DNA of 64,000 nucleotides, taken from the NCBI RefSeq assembly GCF_009601505.1, contig NZ_WITC01000028.1:1-64000 (forward strand). The letters are read 5' to 3'. The notes beneath the pieces were generated by a model. That model did not search any database and was not told where the DNA came from. It saw only the letters and a list, made by a program, of their open reading frames with translations. The stretch is from Sinorhizobium terangae. Its GTDB lineage: Bacteria; Pseudomonadota; Alphaproteobacteria; Rhizobiales; Rhizobiaceae. Positions 60,203 through 64,000 of the stretch are shown piece after piece; the first letter of the stretch is position 1; each line of letters begins with the position of its first letter. The translations under genes were made by a program, and so were the position numbers.

Positions 60203-62866
60203 ATGCTGCTCGACCGAGAGGGTCCACTCGAGGCTTTGCTGGGTGCGGCGCGGAGCGCTGCGGCCGGACGCGGGAGCACCGTGCTGCTCGAAGGCGAAGC
60301 GGGAATTGGCAAGACCGCCCTCCTGCGTGCGTTTGCGCAGCGTGCCGACAAGGGCTGGCGGGTACTGTGGGGTTGGTGCGAGGCGCTCTTTACGCCTTGC
60401 CCGCTCGGACCCTTGCAGGACATGAGGCAACTTCTTGACAGCGGTGTGGCAGCACTGCTCGATCAGGCAGCTCCGCCCGCGCGTCTATTTCCAGCACTCT
60501 TGAATGTGCTCCAGCACGCCGGCGAAGCGTTCGTACTCATCTTCGAAGATGTGCACTGGGCCGACAACGCCACTCTCGACCTCGTGAAGTACCTCGGTCG
60601 CCGCATCTCCTCGCTCTCCGCCGTGCTCGTGCTCAGCCTGCGCAGCGATGAGATCGGCGCCGATCATCCGCTGACGCATGTACTCGGCGACCTGCCGCCG
60701 GCGTCGGTCACCCGTATTTCGTTGGAACCGCTGTCTCCCGAAGCCGTGGCGGTATTGGCTGAACAGGCGGGGCGCTGCGGGGCTGATCTTTATCAGGTTA
60801 CGGAGGGCAATCCCTTCTTCATCACCGAACTTTTGGCAAGCGGAGAAACCGAGCCGGGGCGCGTGCCGGATTCCATACGCGATGCCGTCTGGGCGCGTCT
60901 CTCGCGGCTGGCGGCCGGTGAACGGGAAGTGCTGGAGGTGATCAGCATCGTGCCGGGCAGTGTGGAGCGGTGGCTGATCCGGGCTCTATTGGGTGCCGAC
61001 GCCGAACCTCTGGTGGACCAGTGCGTAGCGCGCGGATTGTTGCAGCGAGACTGTCAGGGCGACCTGATGTTTCGGCATGAACTTGCCCGGCAGGCGACGC
61101 TCGACCGGCTGTCACCGAGTCTTCAGAGGTCGCTCCATGCAAAAGCGGAAGCGGCGATATCGCAATTCCCGACGGCGCATGCGTCTGCACTGCTCTGGCG
61201 CCGGGTCCATCACGCCGCCGGAGCCGACGACGGGGCACGCGTCCTCGAGCTTGCGCCACAGGCTGCGGCCCATGCTGCCCGCCTGGGCGCCCATCGGGAG
61301 GCCGCATCGCATTTGGCGACGGCCCTGAAGTATGTTGCGCAAGCCACACCCGAGCAGGCCGCCCAGCTTTACGAGGATTGGGCTTACGAGGCGGGACTCT
61401 CGCTGCTTGTCTACGAACCGGTGATCGCGGCGCACCATCACGCTATTGAGATCTGGCGCGAACTGGGGCGTTCCGACAAGATCGGTCCCAATCTGTGCAG
61501 GCTGTCGCGGCTCCACTGGCGCCGCGGTGAAGGCAAGCCAGCGGAGGATTACGCGGACCAGGCGGTACGTGAAATGGAGAAGCTGTCGCCCCGGTCGGAA
61601 TTGGCAATGGCTTACAGCACCCGCTCTCAGCTCCATATGCTGCACTACCGTTTTGACGAAGCGATAGACTGGGGTTTGCGGGCGATCGCTCTCGCCGATC
61701 AACTGGGCGAGGTCGAAACGCGCGTCCACGCCTTGAACAATGTCGGCACAGCGCTTCTCTTCGCCGATCGTCCGGGCGGCCGTGAGCGGCTGGAGGAAAG
61801 CTTGGCGTTGGCACTTGAGCACGGATTTCACGACCATGCCGTGCGGGCCTACACCAACTTTGCAGAGTGCGCCGTTGCCTCCAAGGATTTTGCCCTGGCT
61901 GAACGCTTGCTGGCCGAGGGCATCGCGCTTGCGACCAAACACGATCTCGATTCGGCGGCACAATACCTGCTCGGTCGGCAGGCGCAGCTTCGGATGGAGC
62001 AGGGGCGTTTCAGGGAAGCCGAGACGATTGCGCAGGGCGTCATGAATCTGGAACGGCTGGCGATGGTCATGCATCTGCCGGCCCTCACCGTGCTCGGAAG
62101 GGTGCACGTGCGGCTAGGTGAGCCCGGTAGCTTGACCCTTCTTCGCCAAGCACTCGAGGAGGGACTGGCGACTGGCGAGCTCCAGCGCGTCGTGCCAGTC
62201 CGCCTCGCCTTAACTGAAGCCGCCTGGCTCGCCGAAGACCCGAGTGCCAGCCACGAACAGCTCACCGCCCTCGCGGCAATGGATCTCGACAATTTCCGTG
62301 CCTGGGATTTGGGCGAACTGGCCGTCTGGTGGCAGCGATGCGGTATGGCGAGGCCGCTGCCGACGTCGACCGCGCGGATTCCTTCGCGGCGGGCTGCGGA
62401 ACTCAGCGGCGATCCGCTCGCGGCGGCGAAGGAATGGGAACGCCTGGGGCTTCCCTATGAAGCGGCGCTTGCCCTGATGCAGGTTCGCGGAGCCGAGGCG
62501 GGCCCGTCGCTGGCGCGTGCCGTAACCATATTCGAGTCGTTGGAGGCGCGTCCCGCCGCGGCGCTGGCGCGAAAGCAGGCGCGGCGCCTGGGCGTTGCCG
62601 GCCAGTTACCGAAAACCCGCAGAGGGCCTTACGCGGCGGCTCGTCGTCACCCTCTCGGCCTGACGCGGCATGAACAACAGGTGCTCGCCCTGATGGCTGA
62701 AGGCATGAGCAACAAGGAAGCGGCCCGGCGGTTGTCGCGCTCGCCTCGCACGATCGAGCATCAGGTCTCCGCCGTGCTCGGCAAATTCAACGCCGCCAAC
62801 CGGATGGAAGTCCTGCTGCGTCTGCGCGGCGAGCCGTGGCTGCTTTCGCCCATCGACCTGCAGTAG
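60203..62866 (+). CDS. Large LuxR-family (LAL) transcriptional regulator with AAA domain
   Basis: 887 residues from ATG 60203 (AAGGGGG upstream). The N-terminal part is an AAA/NB-ARC-like ATPase with Walker A GEAGIGKTAL (residues 31-40) and a Walker B-type VLIFEDVHWAD near 112-122. A long middle region (about 330-800) is helical and repeat-like, of TPR type. The C-terminus (about 820-880) is a LuxR helix-turn-helix: LTRHEQQVLALMAEGMSNKEAARRL, then SPRTIEHQVSAVLGKFN. This is the MalT-like LAL architecture. It precedes two small genes and a methanol-type cytochrome, which it may control. Confidence 0.93.
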   Translation: MLLDREGPLEALLGAARSAAAGRGSTVLLEGEAGIGKTALLRAFAQRADKGWRVLWGWCEALFTPCPLGPLQDMRQLLDSGVAALLDQAAPPARLFPALLNVLQHAGEAFVLIFEDVHWADNATLDLVKYLGRRISSLSAVLVLSLRSDEIGADHPLTHVLGDLPPASVTRISLEPLSPEAVAVLAEQAGRCGADLYQVTEGNPFFITELLASGETEPGRVPDSIRDAVWARLSRLAAGEREVLEVISIVPGSVERWLIRALLGADAEPLVDQCVARGLLQRDCQGDLMFRHELARQATLDRLSPSLQRSLHAKAEAAISQFPTAHASALLWRRVHHAAGADDGARVLELAPQAAAHAARLGAHREAASHLATALKYVAQATPEQAAQLYEDWAYEAGLSLLVYEPVIAAHHHAIEIWRELGRSDKIGPNLCRLSRLHWRRGEGKPAEDYADQAVREMEKLSPRSELAMAYSTRSQLHMLHYRFDEAIDWGLRAIALADQLGEVETRVHALNNVGTALLFADRPGGRERLEESLALALEHGFHDHAVRAYTNFAECAVASKDFALAERLLAEGIALATKHDLDSAAQYLLGRQAQLRMEQGRFREAETIAQGVMNLERLAMVMHLPALTVLGRVHVRLGEPGSLTLLRQALEEGLATGELQRVVPVRLALTEAAWLAEDPSASHEQLTALAAMDLDNFRAWDLGELAVWWQRCGMARPLPTSTARIPSRRAAELSGDPLAAAKEWERLGLPYEAALALMQVRGAEAGPSLARAVTIFESLEARPAAALARKQARRLGVAGQLPKTRRGPYAAARRHPLGLTRHEQQVLALMAEGMSNKEAARRLSRSPRTIEHQVSAVLGKFNAANRMEVLLRLRGEPWLLSPIDLQ

Positions 62867-63109
62867 GCCACCGGCAACCACGTCAGCGCGCCTTTTTAGA
62901 ACATGCAGCAAGCAAGCTGCCGAAAATTAGGGGATCGGTCGCTGGAAATTGGGGGACTGCACCGATTTTGCCTGAGCTCGTCCGCGCATAGGCTGATGGT
63001 GTCACCATTGGAACAGACAATCTGCCGCGCTGCGCGTCTTATATCATCTCCAAAGGACTATGTAGCCCTTTGAATTGGGCAGTTGATGGCTCACGGAGGA
63101 GGGACAGCG
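62867..63109. promoter_or_regulatory. Intergenic region with a perfect palindrome upstream of exported-protein gene
   Basis: ATGGTGTCACCAT (62996-63008) is a perfect palindrome of arms ATGGTG/CACCAT around one base. It lies 102 bp before the ATG at 63110. Two similar GA-rich words (AAATTAGGGGA and AAATTGGGGGA, near 62927 and 62949) are also present. No gene was found. Confidence 0.35.
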
Positions 63110-63472
63110 ATGACCAAACGTTCTATCGCATTGGCAATGGGCTTGCTCGCCATGACAGGCGCGGCGGCGGCCTCGGACCTCAAGCCGGGGAACGGCCACA
63201 GCATGCATCTCGGCCGCTTTAATGGCGCTGTGTATTACACGGTCGAAAAGGACGGCTACCGTGTGGTTGCGACCTTGGCCTCGGGCACAGACGAGCAGCC
63301 GATCCGCTTCGTATCCACGCTAGAGCCGGGGCAGCGGCTGATGATCTCCGTGCCTCAAGAGATCGGCCAACCTTCGGTCGACTTCGAGATCGTACGCGAC
63401 GGCAAGGCCCTGTTCGTGCACGAGCCCGGCATCGCCCCATTGGGCAATGTATCGGCCGAACTCAGGGAGTGA
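63110..63472 (+). CDS. Small exported protein of unknown function
   Basis: 120 residues from ATG 63110 with GGAGGAGGG upstream. A clear signal peptide (KRSIALAMGLLAMTGAAAASD) is cut near AAA-SD. The mature part is beta-rich (GRFNGAVYYTVEKDGYRVVATLASGTDEQPIRFVST) with no Cys. I cannot name the family. Its place in front of a methanol-type cytochrome suggests a periplasmic role in that pathway, but this is only from context. Confidence 0.65.
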   Translation: MTKRSIALAMGLLAMTGAAAASDLKPGNGHSMHLGRFNGAVYYTVEKDGYRVVATLASGTDEQPIRFVSTLEPGQRLMISVPQEIGQPSVDFEIVRDGKALFVHEPGIAPLGNVSAELRE

Positions 63473-63565
63473 AGTTTTCATTTCGACCGGTTCCAAACCG
63501 GACTGGTCACCGACAATTCGGGGTGTGAACACCGCCGGCACGAGAGCTTCGGAAGGGAGGGGACG

Positions 63566-63766
63566 ATGCTCTACACGCTCACTATGTTGGTTTGCCTGTC
63601 GAGTGCGCCCGAGGCTTGCGAGGTCCGCGAAGAGATCGTTTGGGACTTGGCCGCGAATCCAGGCGTCGCGTTTATGCAAGCGCAGGCATTCGTCGCGCAT
63701 TGGATCGAGGAGCATCCCGGTCGTTTCGTGCAGCGGTGGAGGCTTTTGCCGGACCTGAAGGTCTGA
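63566..63766 (+). CDS. Small hypothetical protein, 66 aa
   Basis: 66 residues from ATG 63566 with GGGAGGGG upstream. A weak hydrophobic start (MLYTLTMLVCLSSAP) is followed by two helical segments with Glu and Trp (REEIVWDLAANPGVAFM, AFVAHWIEEHPGRFVQRWRLL). Two Cys residues lie near the N-terminus. No family recognised. It lies between the exported protein and the cytochrome on the same strand, so it probably belongs to the same operon. Confidence 0.6.
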   Translation: MLYTLTMLVCLSSAPEACEVREEIVWDLAANPGVAFMQAQAFVAHWIEEHPGRFVQRWRLLPDLKV

Positions 63767-63836
63767 GATCTTTACGCAGGTCCAAGAGCCAATCGCATCG
63801 CGGTCACATCGCGAAGCGCCGTCAAGGCAACGGGAC

Positions 63837-64000
63837 ATGCGTCGATTGCAGTATCTGGTTCTGTTGGCTGTCGTTTCCTTTGGCTTTGCGGGCGGGGGAA
63901 TGTTCGCAGAGGGTGCAGCCGCCGACGGATTCTACCGGGTCGTCGGCGGCAAGGCCGATGTGCGGACCTATAACGGCTACCGCCGCTACAATGCCGGCTG
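63837..64000 (+). CDS. c-type cytochrome, methanol-oxidation-related (5' part only)
   Basis: The first 54 or so codons from ATG 63837 to the window end. A signal peptide (RLQYLVLLAVVSFGFAGGG, cut after EGAAA or nearby) is followed by DGFYRVVGGKADVRTYNGYRRYNAG, which matches the N-terminus of the four-Cys c-type cytochromes found in methanol and lanthanide-dependent alcohol oxidation clusters; the heme CxxCH would come just past the window. Assignment rests on this short segment, so the subfamily is likely but not certain. Confidence 0.6.
   Translation, partial: MRRLQYLVLLAVVSFGFAGGGMFAEGAAADGFYRVVGGKADVRTYNGYRRYNAG

Noticed and set aside
62920-62970. GGGG-rich repeated words resembling insertion-sequence ends
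   Set aside because: Two imperfect copies of AAATTRGGGGA are not enough to call an element; no transposase or target duplication is visible.

Overview
The window is GC-rich, densely coded DNA from an alphaproteobacterium of the Rhizobiaceae, most likely an Ensifer/Sinorhizobium. Four things point there. It carries a hutIHGU operon next to phosphonate uptake and phnMN genes, and minCDE; from memory, both sets sit on the pSymB chromid of Sinorhizobium meliloti. It has a RIME-like palindromic intergenic element of about 107 bp at 15957-16063. It has regulatory words typical of the group (FixK/FNR boxes, a CtrA box, an EcfG/RpoE2-type promoter). The replicon assignment (chromid rather than chromosome) is an inference. 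No rRNA, tRNA, CRISPR array, intact insertion sequence or prophage was seen.

Layout. 0-1 kb: the 3' end of purU and one small unknown gene. 1.2-10.1 kb: a divergently organised catabolic locus with two M81 (MlrC-like) metallopeptidases, a SnoaL-like protein, RidA, an RpiR/SIS regulator, a short-chain dehydrogenase, a GH20 hexosaminidase without signal peptide, and an MFS transporter. 10.1-15.4 kb: histidine utilisation operon hutIHGU. 16-17.8 kb: an MFS transporter divergent from an ArsR-like repressor. 17.9-25 kb: phosphonate genes phnC-phnD-phnE-phnE, a DUF1045 protein, phnM and phnN, headed by a Pho-box-like repeat. 25.4-30.5 kb: copper handling (DUF305 protein, His/Cys-rich exported protein, two lipoproteins including a TolC-family channel, multicopper oxidase, cupredoxin, CusF-like protein). 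30.5-38.6 kb: a membrane class III cyclase, then a caa3-type cytochrome oxidase set in the order coxM-coxN-coxO-coxP with CtaG and three extra c-type cytochromes. 38.8-39.3 kb: two small stress-type genes. 39.5-47.3 kb: fatty acid beta-oxidation (fadE convergent with thiolase-fadJ-acetyl-CoA hydrolase/transferase). 47.7-49.6 kb: minCDE behind a CtrA box. 49.7-58.1 kb: an accessory island with three FixK/FNR-type boxes (DUF1622, DUF1275, DUF4405, DUF3775, UspA, an APH-like/AAA fusion, SRPBCC, DUF2933, and a copper-type P1B-ATPase). 58.1-59.9 kb: a LacI-type regulator divergent from gluconokinase, with a pair of matching operators. 60.2-64 kb: a large LuxR/AAA (LAL) regulator, two small unknown genes, and the start of a c-type cytochrome resembling methanol-oxidation cytochromes.

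How it works together. Most of the window is small metabolic modules, each with its own visible control element: HutC-like operator for hut, Pho box for phosphonate uptake, GTTCAA repeats for the MFS/ArsR pair, a MerR-type promoter for the copper genes, an EcfG promoter for a basic small protein, FixK boxes for the low-oxygen/metal island, and paired LacI operators for gluconate. The least understood modules are the M81/GH20/RpiR locus (1.2-10 kb), the FixK-box island (51-58 kb) and the right-hand end, where a LAL regulator stands next to what may be a methanol/lanthanide oxidation cluster that continues beyond the window.
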